From positions 5,243,853 to 5,307,852 of the forward strand of contig JASKMD010000004.1 in NCBI GenBank assembly GCA_030144725.1: a DNA stretch of 64,000 bases, in the 5' to 3' direction. The position numbers and the translations under genes are program-made. This document shows, in pieces, positions 11,989 to 23,360 of this stretch (its first letter is position 1; each line of letters starts with the position of its first letter). A model generated the notes under the pieces. That model had not been told where the DNA came from. It ran no database searches and saw nothing but the letters and a program-made list of their open reading frames with translations. The DNA is from Haematococcus lacustris. Lineage: Eukaryota > Chlorophyta > Chlorophyceae > Chlamydomonadales > Haematococcaceae.

Positions 11989-12404
11989 CTATGCTCCTGT
12001 GGTTGCCAGCACCCCTACAGCTAGTGTGTAGGGTGGTGCTGCTGCCAGCTGTGCTCCTGGTGGTGCCAGCACCCCTACAGCTAGTGGGTAGGGTGGTGCT
12101 GCTGCCTACTATGCTCATGTTGTTGCCAGCACCCCTGCAGCTAGTGGGTAGGGTGGTGTTGCTGCCTACTATGCTCATGTTGTTGCCAGCACCCCTACAG
12201 CTTGTGGGTAGGGTGGTGTTGCTGCCTACTATGCTCCTGGTGGTGCCAGCACCCCTACAGCTAGTGGGTAGGGTGGTGTTGCTGCCTAATATGCTCCTGG
12301 TGGTGCCAGCACCCATACAGCTAGTGGGTAGGGTGGTGTTGCTGCCTACTATGCTCCTGGTGGTGCCAGCACCCCTACAGCTAGTGGGTAGGGTGGTGCT
12401 GCCT
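11989..12404. repeat. 60-bp minisatellite, about seven copies
   Basis: Tandem units of exactly 60 bases, each holding CAGCACCCCTACAGCTAGTG followed by GGTAGGGTGGT and CTGCTGCCTACTATGCTC. Copies differ by only a few substitutions. Because 60 is a multiple of three, one frame on each strand stays open through the array: on plus a hydrophobic 20-residue unit (LQLVGRVVLLPTMLLVVPAP), on minus a polar unit (GAGTTRSIVGSNTTLPTSCR). I do not call either a gene: no splice context or flanking coding sequence was found. Confidence 0.95.
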
Positions 12405-12775
12405 GGGGACACTTGGCAGGGCAGGTTTGGCACAAGTTGAAATCCCGTCTTTCTTACATTGTATACAACGTAAGTGAATAAGAGCAGGGCGGGTAATTTT
12501 GCAACCACTGAAGTCAGTTGTACAGCCTCACCTGCCTATGCTGTACGTGCCTGCTGTTAGCAGCCTAGTTTCTGCTCCAAGTTGTTCAATAATGCTGCAT
12601 ACACATCTCGAGCTGCGCCTTGCCAGGCACCTGAGAGGGCATGACTGCCAAAGAATGCCCGCTTGATGCCACAACTTCATTACCAGCTGCATCACCCTCC
12701 ACAGGAAGCTGCAGGGCTTGGGCAAGCGCCTTCTTGACCATCTCAGTCACAAGCAGGTTGGCTGAGGCTGCGAAG

Positions 12776-13086
12776 GAGGGGAGGGGAGGGGAGGGGAGGG
12801 GAGGGGAGGGGAGGGGAGGGGAGGGGAGGGGAGGGGAGGGGAGGGGAGGGGAGGGGAGGGGAGGGGAGGGGAGGGGAGGGGAGGGGAGGGGAGGGGAGGG
12901 GAGGGGAGGGGAGGGGAGGGGAGGGGAGGGGAGGGGAGGGGAGGGGAGGGGAGGGGAGGGGAGGGGAGGGGAGGGGAGGGGAGGGGAGGGGAGGGGAGGG
13001 GAGGGGAGGGGAGGGGAGGGGAGGGGAGGGGAGGGGAGGGGAGGGGAGGGGAGGGGAGGGGAGGGGAGGGGAGGGGAGGGGAGGGG
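12776..13086. repeat. (GAGGG)n pentanucleotide array
   Basis: About 62 uninterrupted copies of GAGGG on the plus strand. It is pure purine on one strand, so triplex or quadruplex structure is plausible. It abuts the 13-bp minisatellite directly. Confidence 0.98.
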
Positions 13087-14990
13087 CTGAGCAGCAGGGC
13101 TGGGCAGCAGGGCTGGGCAGCAGGGCTGGGCAGCAGGGCTGCCCCAGGGCTGGGCAGCAGAGCTTGGCAGCAGGGCTGCCCCAGGGCTGGGCAGCAGAGC
13201 TTGGCAGCAGGGCTGGGCAGCAGGGCTGGGCAGCAAGGCTGGGCAGCAGGGCTGCCTCAGGGCAGGGCTGGCCCAGGGCTGGGCAGCAGGGCTGCGCCAG
13301 GGCTGGGCAGCAGGACTGAGCAGCAGGGCTGGGCAGCAGGGCTGGGCAGCAGGGCTGGGCAGCAGGGCTGGGCAGCAGGGCTGGGCAGCAGGGCTGGGCA
13401 GCAGGGCTGGGCTGGCCCAGGGCTGGGCATCAGGGCTGGGCAGCAAGGCTGGGCAGCAGGGCTGCCTCAGGGCAGGGCTGGCCCAGGGCTGGGCAGCAGG
13501 GCTGCGCCAGGGCTGGGCAGCAGGGCTGAGCAGCAGGGCTGGGCAGCAGGGCTGGGCAGCAGGGCTGGGCAGCAGGGCTGGGCAGCAGGGCTGGGCAGCA
13601 AGGCTGGGCAGCAGGGCTGCCTCAGGGCAGGGCTGGCCCAGGGCTGGGCAGCAGGGCTGCGCCAGGGCTGGGCAGCAGGACTGAGCAGCAGGGCTGGGCA
13701 GCAGGGCTGGGCAGCAGGGCTGGGCAGCAGGGCTGGGCAGCAGGGCTGGGCAGCAGGGCTGGGCAGCAGGGCTGGGCAGCAGCGCTGCGCCAGGGCTGGG
13801 CAGCAGGGCTGAGCAGCAGGGCTGGGCAGCAGGGCTGGGCAGCAGGGCTGGGCAGCAGGGCTGGGCAGCAGGGCTGGGCAGCAAGGCTGGGCAGCAGGGC
13901 TGCCTCAGGGCAGGGCTGGCCCAGGGCTGGGCAGCAGGGCTGCGCCAGGGCTGGGCAGCAGGACTGAGCAGCAGGGCTGGGCAGCAGGGCTGGGCAGCAG
14001 GGCTGGGCAGCAGGGCTGGGCAGCAGGGCTGGGCAGCAGGGCTGGGCAGCAGGGCTGGGCTGGCCCAGGGCTGGGCATCAGGGCTGGGCAGCAAGGCTGG
14101 GCAGCAGGGCTGCCTCAGGGCAGGGCTGGCCCAGGGCTGGGCAGCAGGGCTGCGCCAGGGCTGGGCAGCAGGGCTGAGCAGCAGGGCTGGGCAGCAGGGC
14201 TGGGCAGCAGGGCTGGGCAGCAGGGCTGGGCAGCAGGGCTGGGCAGCAAGGCTGGGCAGCAGGGCTGCCTCAGGGCAGGGCTGGCCCAGGGCTGGGCAGC
14301 AGGGCTGCGCCAGGGCTGGGCAGCAGGACTGAGCAGCAGGGCTGGGCAGCAGGGCTGGGCAGCAGGGCTGGGCAGCAGGGCTGGGCAGCAGGGCTGGGCA
14401 GCAGGGCTGGGCAGCAGGGCTGCGCCAGGGCTGGGCAGCAGGGCTGAGCAGCAGGGCTGGGCAGCAGGGCTGGGCAGCAGGGCTGGGCAGCAGGGCTGGG
14501 CAGCAGGGCTGGGCAGCAAGGCTGGGCAGCAGGGCTGCCTCAGGGCAGGGCTGGCCCAGGGCTGGGCAGCAGGGCTGCGCCAGGGCTGGGCAGCAGGGCT
14601 GAGCAGCAGGGCTGGGCAGCAGGGCTGCGCCAGGGCTGAGCAGCAGGGCTGAGCAGCAGGGCTGGGCAGCAGGGCTGGGCAGCAGGGCTGCCCCAGGGCT
14701 GGGCAGCAGGGCTGGGCAGCAGGGCTGGGCAGCAGGGCTGGGCAGCAGGGCTGGGCAGCAGGGCTGGGCAGCAGGGCTGAGCAGCAGGGCTGGGCAGCAG
14801 GGCTGGGCAGCAGGGCTGGGCAGCAGGGCTGGGCAGCAGGGCTGCCCCAGGGCTGGGCAGCAGGGCTGGGCAGCAGGGCTGCCCCAGGGCTGGGCAGCAG
14901 GGCTGGGCAGCAGGGCTGGGCAGCAGGGCTGGGCAGCAGGGCTGCCCCAGGGCTGTCCGGGGGCTGGGCAGCAGGGGGGCCCTGGGGCTG
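13087..14990. repeat. 13-bp minisatellite with higher-order structure
   Basis: The basic unit is GGGCTGGGCAGCA (13 bases). Variant blocks containing GCTGCCTCAGGGCAGGGCTG recur at 13251, 13461, 13616, 13899, 14109, 14264 and 14534. The spacings 210, 155 and 283 are followed by 210, 155 and 270, so a block of about 640 bases has been duplicated as a higher-order unit. Long open frames in both directions (Ala/Pro/Leu/Gln/Cys repeats on minus) are consequences of the repeat. Confidence 0.95.
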
Positions 14991-16615
14991 GGCAGGAAGG
15001 GGGCCCCTACACTAGGCTGGGTTGTGTTAGGCAACTGGCTGGGCTGGTGGCTGCTCACAGCTTGCATCCCCTCAATCAGCTGTCAAAAGGGGGTAAATGC
15101 ATCATGCATGCACCATCTTGCCAGCCTTGGCATAGTCCAACAGCTCTAGTCCCAGAGGTTGCTGTCGCAAGTCATTGTGTTTGGCTTCATCTGCTGACGC
15201 CTGTAATGGGTGAGCTACTCAAGATGAGAGTGTTCCTCTAGTGCTCCTGTGCAGCATCGCGCGACAAAGTTAACTTCGTGCATTGTGCATAGTGCATAGT
15301 GCATTGCCAGTGCCTGTGCTTCCAACCACCCAGCGGGCTGTCTAGCCAACTGCACTGGCTCCACTACTTCGTCGTCGACATCGCTATCAGGTTGGGTCGT
15401 GACAGAACGCTTTCTTGCTAGTAGAGCCAGCGGGCCTCTTGTCTTTGCGCTGACCACCACTGCCTGGCCCGCCCATCGGAGAACCCAGAAAATAACCCCC
15501 CCGGCTTTTGGTTAAAAGATGTTTTGCACCGCGGCCGTGCAAAAAGTCCGTGCAAACCATCTCGGTGGGGGGTCACACCCCGTGCAAAACATCCGGTTTA
15601 TTGCCCAGTTATAGCTGCAGCCAGTCGTGCGGGCGGCCAAAAAGCGTAGCGGTTGAGGCGAAAAATCTGAAAGTTTTTCTCGTCGGTTCGCGGATAGGCC
15701 CCCCGTTTAGCGACAATAGCCAGCTACAGCTAGTCTATCCCACCGTAGTATACGCAAGCCGTGACAAACATGGTGTGTGTGAGCAAGCGCTGTAGCCTAC
15801 AGGTCACCCCCGCCATTGGCCCCGCAAATGTGAGACGGTCTGGGGCGCGAATCTCCGTGTAGCTCGCGACAAAGTTTTGGCGCAGTTGGGTGTAACAGGC
15901 GTATCCGGCACCCCGCAGCCGCAAAACACTAGCTCAGATCGGCGCCCGCCCAAACCTGACCTGTGCTTTCCGCTCCTAAAAGACTCACGCACATCATAAG
16001 GCGAGGCTGGCAGTCCTTCTACGCACGCCGTAAGCCAACGGCACAAGTGCAGTACGCCTGCTTGCATGTCAGTGCATGGAGCATATAGTTCGTGCATATG
16101 CGCACAAGTCAGCAAGCTGGCACCCCTTACCTCACTTACGTTGCGGCATGACTCTATGTAAATGTAAGCTGCCTTATGACAGCGCTACATCATCACTTGG
16201 CAATATGTTGTCGGGATGCCTCGGGATGGCTCTGGCTTTCAGTGTTACATGTGCCGTGGTGCCTCAACCCTCTTCCTCAACTTCAGCAGGCACATGTCAC
16301 GCAAAATCATTACAGCAATACATGTATCGATGCTCAAACGCCTTGCAACACCACTACAGAAGACATGTATCGCTGATGCCAAGCACATGCATTGATGTAA
16401 AAAGGTGGCAACACCACACCACAACACCTCCACTCGTACACATCAACACCACCACCTCAACAACACACCACAACACAATGACTCATGCCTCACACACCAC
16501 CTATGCTATGTGCACAACAAGCAAGGACTGGTCGCACCTCCTTGCTATAGCTAACACTCACCACGGGACTGCTAAGCACTTTGCCTTGCTGCCTATGCCC
16601 CATGGTACCAAATCA
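14991..16615. other. No gene recognised; small inverted repeat
   Basis: No coding region can be supported. A 12-bp inverted repeat (GATGTTTTGCAC near 15519, GTGCAAAACATC near 15581) sits in a region of unusual composition. An AC-rich, ACACCAC-type stretch lies at about 16410-16510. The rest holds only short frames. Confidence 0.3.
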
Positions 16616-16770
16616 GGCTGGGCTGGGCTGGGCTGGGCTGGGCGGGCTAAGCTAGGCTGGGCTGGGGTGGGCTGGGCTAGGCTAGGCTGGGCTGGGGTGG
16701 GCTGGGCTGGGGTGGGCTGGGCTAGGCTAGGCTAGGCTGGGCTGGGCTGGGGTGGGCTGGGGTGGGCTAG
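16616..16770. repeat. (GGGCT)-type degenerate pentanucleotide array
   Basis: Repeats of GGCTG with GGGGT and GGCTA variants run for about 155 bases and end at a short G run. An ACAACACAAC-type repeat follows at 16804-16850. Confidence 0.9.
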
Positions 16771-17639
16771 ATTTAAAGGGGGGAGGGGGGGGGTACCCTA
16801 ACAACAAGGTGACACAACACAACAACACACAACACAACACAACAACAACGTCCAGCTCCATGTCATGCCTTGCTGACTCCTTGCTACCTCCTTGTTGGCT
16901 GCTGCTCTACGCCGCTGCTGCCTTGCTCGGTGATGGAGATGGGGGTGATTTATTGGCATCCTGCACACACAATCACAAAGACAAGGTCTTGGGGCACACA
17001 CCACAAAACATGGTTGGAAATAAGTAGAAATAGTTCGAAACTAAGGCTCATGACAGTTGTGTGCTTCCCTCAGCTGCTCATGCCTGGCATGCGTTTCACA
17101 AGTGTTCACACGAACATCAAACTGACCTAGACTGAGGTGACGTATATTACAACCTTACTCACCTCTTGCTCACTGTTTTCAAGAGCTGATTCCCTTGCTG
17201 CACTCTGCTTGGAAGACCCTTGGGCTGCTGTGGGTTTGATGCTGATCCTCACAACTGCCAAGCACCTGTGGAGGTCAGCAGATTTGGTTGCATGTGTTGA
17301 CATTGTATGCACAACGCACTAAGAAACAGCACCCCGTGCTTGCCTGGGAAGTAATCGCGACTTGCCAGTCCGACGGCAGCAAAGGCTGCTCGGCGCGGAA
17401 ATGCCTCCGGCCACCAATTCATCTCTCCTGTTGCGACACGCATATAAACAGATAGAGAATGGCATTGCGAAGCTAATCATGTCGTCGAGACAATGCAGTA
17501 CAATCGACAAAAGAGGGCCTAACCTGCTAGCGACACCGTTGTGAGATGTAGAGCCCAATGGTGGAAGAATTACATGCAGCGGATCAAAGACGGTGCCAAA
17601 AAGTGAATTGCGGGGCCAATGGCGGGGGTGACCTACAGT
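16771..17639. other. No gene recognised
   Basis: Only short frames with no family resemblance are present. Confidence 0.3.
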
Positions 17640-18210
17640 GTAGGAGCCTGGGCTAGCAATGGAGGCACACCAACTGAGAGAGAACCTACCCCTGGCAACC
17701 AAAACGACGCCGCGTCTCAGCCACGTGGTTTCTGTAGCACATCCCTGGATAGAGGACTGTGTCAGCTATGTGGTGCAAATTGTAGCATTAAATATTGTGC
17801 AGGGTGCTGAGTGGTATGGCGGCTCAAATCCTTACATTCAAATCCATGCGTTGTTTGCTCATGCGTCGCTTACTTGTTTGCTCTCGCTGCTTTATGGTGG
17901 GAGCAGGCCGCACGCCAGGGGGTAGCTCAGGTGTCCCCAACTAACAGAAAACCTACCCCTGGTAATCAAATCGCCGCGTGTCAGTCACGTGGTCTCTAAT
18001 CATGCTACGCGCACTCTGCCAGCCACGGGTTGAAGCGTGTTTCATTAATTCTCGTGCATTGTGCTGAGCGCACTGGCGGCTCAAATCTGTACATTCAAAT
18101 CCATGCGTGTATTGCTCATGCGGGCCTCGCCGCGACCGACCGACGCGACCGACGTGGCCCAGTAGCCCCTGCAAACAGTCAGGGACAGTCGCCGCAGTAT
18201 AAACTTGCCA
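17640..18210 (+). repeat. Two tandem copies of interspersed repeat R1
   Basis: Copy one (about 17655-17870) and copy two (about 17940-18200) share ACCTACCCCTGG, the CACGTGGT block and GGCGGCTCAAATC followed by ACATTCAAATCCATGCGT. Copy two extends through GGGCCTCGCCGCGACCGACC to CAGTCAGGGACAGTCGCCGC. A third copy in reverse orientation occupies 48640-48945. No protein is evident. This is a dispersed, non-coding repeat family, probably derived from a transposable element. Confidence 0.85.
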
Positions 18211-18540
18211 CTAGGCGGTGCACATCACGCCTTGCAATTGTAATAGCCAGGTTGCGATGACTGCCTCAAGAGCCTCGTTATCCAATCTCAGCTGCCTGTG
18301 TGCTGCCTGTAGGTGCTGGTGCTTCTCCTCGAGGTCGTGCATTTTGGCAGCAAGGACCTCCTCAATGGCTTGATGCAGTTCAGCCTCAGTCATCAGCATC
18401 TCATTCTCGGCCTGCACCTCCTGGGCAATGTCGTTAGCCCTCCTTGATGTGGCTTTTAGGCCGTTAGGGCTGTGCCGATATCCAGCTCTTGGTGAATGAA
18501 ATAGGGCTTGGAGCTGAGCTCGCCGCCGGCTGGGCGCCAT
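18211..18540 (-). other. Coiled-coil coding cassette between repeats
   Basis: The minus strand has an open frame with a clear heptad pattern, including VQAENEMLMTEAELHQAIEE and LEEKHQHLQAAHRQLRLDNE. That composition (Glu, Gln, Leu, Ala, His) is unlike the surrounding low-complexity frames and looks like true coding sequence. It is bounded by R1 repeats on one side and a G-rich tract on the other. The related inverted copy at 46.5-48.9 kb lacks it. It could be an exon of an unrecognised gene, a captured host fragment, or part of an element's ORF. Boundaries are not resolved. Confidence 0.4.
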
Positions 18541-19035
18541 TGGGGTGGGCAGGAGTTGCTAGGGATGGGACTGGGAGGGGGCGAAGGGAGGGAGGGAGGG
18601 AGGGCAATGGGGGGCTTGGGAGGGGGGGGGGGTGGGGGGGGGAGGGCGGGGCTGAGGTTGGGAGGGGTTAGCAGGGATGGGAGGGCAATGAGGGGGCTGG
18701 GAGGGGTGAGGGGGGGGGGGAGGCGGGGCTGGGGTTGGGAGGGGGTAGGAGGAGGTAGAAAGGCTATGCAGGGCTGGGGAGTGGGTGGGGCTGCAAGAGG
18801 GTGCAAGGGGGTGCAAGGGTGTGCGAGGGGGCACGGTCCGGAGTGGGAAGGGGTGGGAGGGGGCTGGGAGGGGGTGGGGGGGGGCTGGAAGGGTTCCGGG
18901 CAGCTGTGCTTCTAGGCTGGGGCTGGGAGGGGCTGGGAGGGGCTGGGAGGGCGGGGCTGGGGCTGGGAGAGGCTGGGGCTGGGAGTGGGTGGGGCTGGGG
19001 CTGGGAGGGGGTGGGGCTGCAAGGGGGTGGTCCTA
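18541..19035. repeat. G-rich degenerate tract (GGGAGGGGCTGGGG type)
   Basis: About 500 bases of degenerate GGGAGG, GGGGCTGG and GGGTGG motifs with runs of up to ten G. The matching C-rich tract on the inverted copy lies at about 47045-47260. Strong quadruplex potential on the plus strand. Confidence 0.9.
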
Positions 19036-19390
19036 GTAACTTGCCCCTCGACGGTCTTCCGACGCCGCCTGCACCAATGAAAGGCTCGCGGAGCAAGCCT
19101 GGCGGGCTGAACATTGATTGTACTTCAGGCTCGATGCCAAGCGCAGTTCGCTCATTGGTGCCGCTACTCACAACTAGAACAATCGATAGTGAGCAGCTGA
19201 GGTGTGTCCGCGCTCGCTTGCGCCGGCATGGACTCTGATGCAAGGATTAACGCGCCGCTTGCCAGTAGATGCGTAGTAACTCGCAGGTGCCAATGCAACA
19301 AACGCTATCGAAATCGGTGCACTCTGTAGCGAGTACTTGCATGAAGATTACCAACCCCATGTTGGGGACTCCTGAGGGTAGCTCCTCCCT
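19036..19390 (+). repeat. Interspersed repeat R2, copy 1
   Basis: This block is repeated in reverse complement at about 46500-46830. Shared landmarks include CGCCTGCACCAA, GCGGAGCAAGCCTGGCGGGC and CATGGACTCTGATGCAAGGA. A third landmark, AAGATTACCAACCCCATGTT, marks the far end. Matching is about 85-90% by eye over 330 bases. The frame MHQSPCRRKRARTHLSCSLS is readable in both copies but has no known family. Confidence 0.9.
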
Positions 19391-21755
19391 TAATGTACGC
19401 TGGTGAATATTGGCGGTATCTTCCCCTTCTTATCTTTGCGGTGCACGTGTTGTTATGGTGTGCAGTTCAACCGACCCAGACAACCGCCTGCCAGCCGAGA
19501 GGGAATGCGGCCGAACATCCCTACCAAGGGACATAATTGTACCCCTCCACCTCCACCACTTAACTCCCTGCCGACTCGCAGGCAGACACATGCATTACTT
19601 ACAACCTTCATCCATTCCAAGAGCCGAGACATCAACCGTGTTCTTTAGTATGAAGCACACGCCCAGCCCTGCCATTACTAACCACCAACCCTTGTCATTG
19701 CACGAGCAAGAGAAACACATGCTATTGGCCCCTACATGCTGTTGCACTTCATCTGTTTATTGCCTCGTTCCCCAACAACTAGTAAAGGTATCCCCTGCCA
19801 CTGCTCCCTCGCTTCAACTGTGGCCAATGACATCAAACAAGTTAAAAGTGCTCCACAAGAGACAAGCAGGCTCCATATCCCTTCCCGATTGATGCAAGGT
19901 TGCCGCACAGCCAGCGCACAGCCAATAGACAGCTGTTCAATGCTCCTGACTCTATGCAAAAGCTACTACAGGTTCGCTGCAACAGCCCGCCTATTACCTC
20001 TAGCCCTAGCCATCTCCCATGCACCGCCTGAGAAGCACAGCCAGTAAGCGCTTTGCCACTTTCCCATGGACCCACCCAGTACTGAAGCCACACTGGTGCA
20101 CACACTGCCAGTATCACCAACAATAGGGCCACACAGGGCATGGTGGGGATGGCGGCGTGCTCGCACCTCAGGGTCACAAACCTCAGGGCTGGTGGCTTAG
20201 GGCCCTGCTGCTGTGTGATGAATGGGTGAATGGCTAGACCCACAGACCAGACATCCCATCCCCTGGCCTCCACAGGGTTTGCCTGGCACTCACTGCTACG
20301 GAGGTCACGGCCCATGCAGCCATGCCGGGTCATGCCATGCTCTTGCAGCAACCTCATGCACACCTCCCCCCGCCCCCCTGCATGCTGGTGCGCTGGCTGG
20401 CTGCCGCTGCCCAAGGAGGAGAGTAAGGGAGCTGAGGACCTCACTTTCGTGTTCCGGGTACACCTAGACCATATAGACCCGAAGCATTGAGGCCACATAC
20501 AACCTCCATTGGCACAAGCTGTGACACCTAGGTTACAAGCTGTTTCTGCATACTGACAAGGCCAGGAGTGCGTTGGTAGGCTCTTGCGACAAACAATGCT
20601 TACGTTCACTGCCTGCGTTCCAGCCGTGCTGGCGGCCTGGCCAGCAGGTCACAGACCGCCACGACCCCAGTGAGTTCATGGAGCTTGGCCCAAACCTGGA
20701 GCTCCACAAGGCGCTCCACCCACAAAAAACAGCCCATGCTGCTTCTTGTGCATAATCCAAATGAAGTACTCTGTACACATTTCAATTAGGTGCTTTTGAA
20801 GATGCTGATGGAATGCTTGGCATTGAGCCCAGTATGTAGGTAGGTGGGTGGCCTGCCAAGCTGTTCAGTCTCCAAGTGCATGGCGTGCTTTTGGAGTTTC
20901 ATGCACATTGCACCCACAGTTGTATTGGTTGTTCTGGTTGGTCCTGGATGGCTGGACTGCTCATACCTTTGTCGTGGGTGGCGGCATGCGGCCTCAGGCA
21001 CCCTGCCAGTGCAGCTGTGCGGTCACAAGGGCGTTGCAGTGCCGGCATCAGAGCTTTCACTGGCCACCATGGAGATACGATGTGGCGTGTTAGCGGCAGC
21101 ATCAGCAGCACTGGCGACGGCTTGCGCTCCGTACAAGGCTGCACGCAGGTCTGGGGCGCCCTGGGGGAAGACGCAGGGTGTGGAGGTACTGGTGATCTTG
21201 AAGGTCCTGCAGGCAGGCAACACCATCATAACCATCTGACTAGGAACACCTCTCTGTGTGCATGCCACAGGCAGTGGCAGGCCTTCCGCTGCTCAACACC
21301 GCTACATGCCGCTGGCAGCGGCAGGGTACAACCCTATCGGAACCTGTTGGCACGGCATTGGCATTGACATGGCATGGCACAGACATGCAGGGGCAGACAT
21401 CAGTGCAGTGTAGTGTGTAGGTGCTTGTCAAGGGTACGGGTAAGGCGAGATCAAGACATGGCCATGCAAACCCTGTTCAAAACCCTTGCGAGCTTACCTA
21501 CATCTTGAGGTGTCAAACCTGACGGGATGAAAGCCTAGCAGTCGCACCTGATTACTGTTGTCGGTCACACCTGGTCAGTCAACCCTGCACCACCTCAGCC
21601 AGGGTGGTTCCGACAGGCTGGTCACACAAAGGCACACGCTAGCCACCCATGCGCCAGGGCTTGTCCACATGGAACGACCAAGGACATGCAGCCTGACATG
21701 CATGGCGCACCCAAGTGTGTGCCAGCAGCTCTGGCAGCGTTCCAGGGCCAGGCCC
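19391..21755. other. Unresolved region; possible kinase-like exon on minus strand
   Basis: No complete gene can be supported. On the minus strand near 20225-20290 the frame reads NPVEARGWDVWSVGLAIHP, which resembles the DxWSxG region of protein kinase subdomain IX, and splice-like sites flank it. No catalytic loop, DFG or glycine loop was found nearby, so this may be chance or a relic. Near 21040-21240 (minus) another coding-like frame, ALYGAQAVASAADAAANTPH, is seen. A ~70-base segment at 20492-20560 resembles 48957-49030 (ACAACCTCCATTG and TACTGACAA), marking another small repeat family. Confidence 0.25.
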
Positions 21756-23360
21756 TCACCTTGACGACTTCAGAGCACGCCGACCACCTCTAGCTGGCTG
21801 CCTGCCCTTGCTGTCCGGCATTGCACCCCCCACACTTGTCGAGGCGGTGGCTGGCGCCAACTGCTGCTGCGCCTGCTGCAGCAGCTTCAGGCCGGCTGCG
21901 TAGCTGGATAGCCCAGTTTCTGTGCCTGACATGCTGGCCGAGCCTGAGACAGGACCACGCCCCTCCTGGACTGCAGGCTGGGGAGTAGGCGTCAGCGAGG
22001 TTGAGGCGCCTGCATGCTGCATCAAAGTGGTCTTGGAGTGGAAGAGGCTGTGGAAGGCAGGATGCTCCAAGCCAGCTGCCCCGTCCCACTTGTGTGTAGT
22101 GGAGCGACGTATGCTCGGGCGGTGTGGACAAGGGTCCAACCGCAGGGAATGGGACGCCTCTGATGACATGGCTTGCAGCATAGCCTGTGCCACTTCCTGT
22201 TGCTGTGACGCTGTTGCGGTCCAGGAAACAGCGCTGTCGGGCAGGGAGGTGGTGGGGTCAGGCCTCCCCATAGCACTCGCAGGCTCAAAGCCAGTGGTAT
22301 GCTGCAGGCGGTCATCAGGGGGCTGTGGCTGGTGCAGGGTGCCCATCGCTGGCGGTACACAGCCGCCCACCTGCGTGGTAGACCGAGGCACACAGCATGG
22401 TTCAGACCAGATGCTGAGGGACATGCACACGCCCCACTGCCCAGCAGGTTTGCTAGAGGCTGCTGAGCAGGGGCTCAGGGGCTGCTGAGCAGCCTCTGGC
22501 CATCATGTGCAGAGAGCTGGTGTCGCTACAGCTGGTTGCCCATGCCATTAGCACCTCACCAGGAGGGAAGACGTGGAGGCGACGGCTGGAGGGGTGTGTG
22601 GGGCGGGAGGTGTGGTGGAGCTACACTGCTTGACGATGGGTGGTCGGAGAGCCGGCGCAGGGAGGACAGTGGGGGCAGGAGCATGGGCGCTTGGTGGCTT
22701 GGTAGCGCAATGTGCATTTTCATCTTGGGACGACAGGCAGGAACTGACCCCTGCAGCTAGTGTGAACGTGACCCTCTGCCCAGGCTGCAGCAGCTCATGT
22801 GCAGACACACTGTGCTTTTCCATGCAAGGACTGGGGTGTACAGCACCCACGCCACTGAGCTCCACCAGCTGTGGGTGCGACGGGTGTGACAAGTGTGACA
22901 GTGGCCGCTGGGAGCCAGTGAGGATCCTAGCCGTGACCTGTGGCGGCAAGGTGGTAGGCAGGCCGGTCACTGCAGGAGCTGTGGGGCTGGAGGGGGCCTG
23001 CGCCAGGGCCCCTCCCAACTGAAGCTGCAGCATGGAGCCTGGCTCGACGCCCTGCTGCCCTGAGCTCAACTGCACCTCCTCCTCCAGGCCGAGCTGCAGC
23101 AACACAGGCCCGAGGGCAGTTGCTGCCGCCTGCTCCGCCTGCTCCGCCTGTCCTGGTTGCGCCGATCTGCGTCTACCCAGCTCCTGGGTGACGGCGAGGG
23201 CGCGGGAGGCCTGGGCCAGCACGGGCAGAGTTGGCAAGCGAGCAGAGTGAGGGGGAGGTCTGCTGCCGGCCACTGCATGAGCTGGAGGAGGCTGCTGCAC
23301 CCGCAGCGGGCGGGAGGAGCCTGTGCAAGGATGCATCTTGGCCTCTGCGTCACCTAGGAC
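21756..23360 (-). CDS. Gene C: unrecognised protein, two 3' exons
   Basis: Two consecutive exons fit together in phase 0. The upstream exon reads from about 23360 (acceptor CTGCGCAG, then GVLGDAEAKMHP) to a good donor CTG/GTGAGG at 22560. The last exon runs from 22436 (acceptor GGGCAG) to a stop at 21756, ending GGRRALKSSR. The encoded ~490 residues are rich in Ala, Gln, Pro, Ser and Thr, with a more ordered stretch near MEKHSVSAHELLQPGQRVTF. No domain is recognised. The 5' exons are not identified. The gene lies directly downstream of the cyclase on the same strand, so it could also be a C-terminal extension of that gene if the cyclase's apparent last exon is spliced onward. Confidence 0.4.

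Noticed and set aside
11989..12404. CRISPR array
   Set aside because: The 60-bp units are contiguous with no unique spacers, and the genome is eukaryotic.
12586..15067. Long minus-strand frames of Ala/Pro/Leu/Gln/Cys repeats (up to about 500 residues)
   Set aside because: They are read-through of the GAGGG and 13-bp arrays. Both strands are open, there is no flanking coding sequence and no splice context.
15505..15600. Short inverted repeat as a terminator or riboswitch
   Set aside because: Arms are only 12 bases with a 50-base loop and no adjacent gene; not interpretable in a nuclear genome.
17918..17940. tRNA-like GGTAGCTCAGG
   Set aside because: The segment lacks an acceptor stem, anticodon arm and T-arm; it lies in repeat R1.
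20225..20290. Protein-kinase-like motif WDVWSVGLAI on the minus strand
   Set aside because: A single motif without glycine loop, HRD or DFG nearby; not enough to call a kinase. Kept only as a note.
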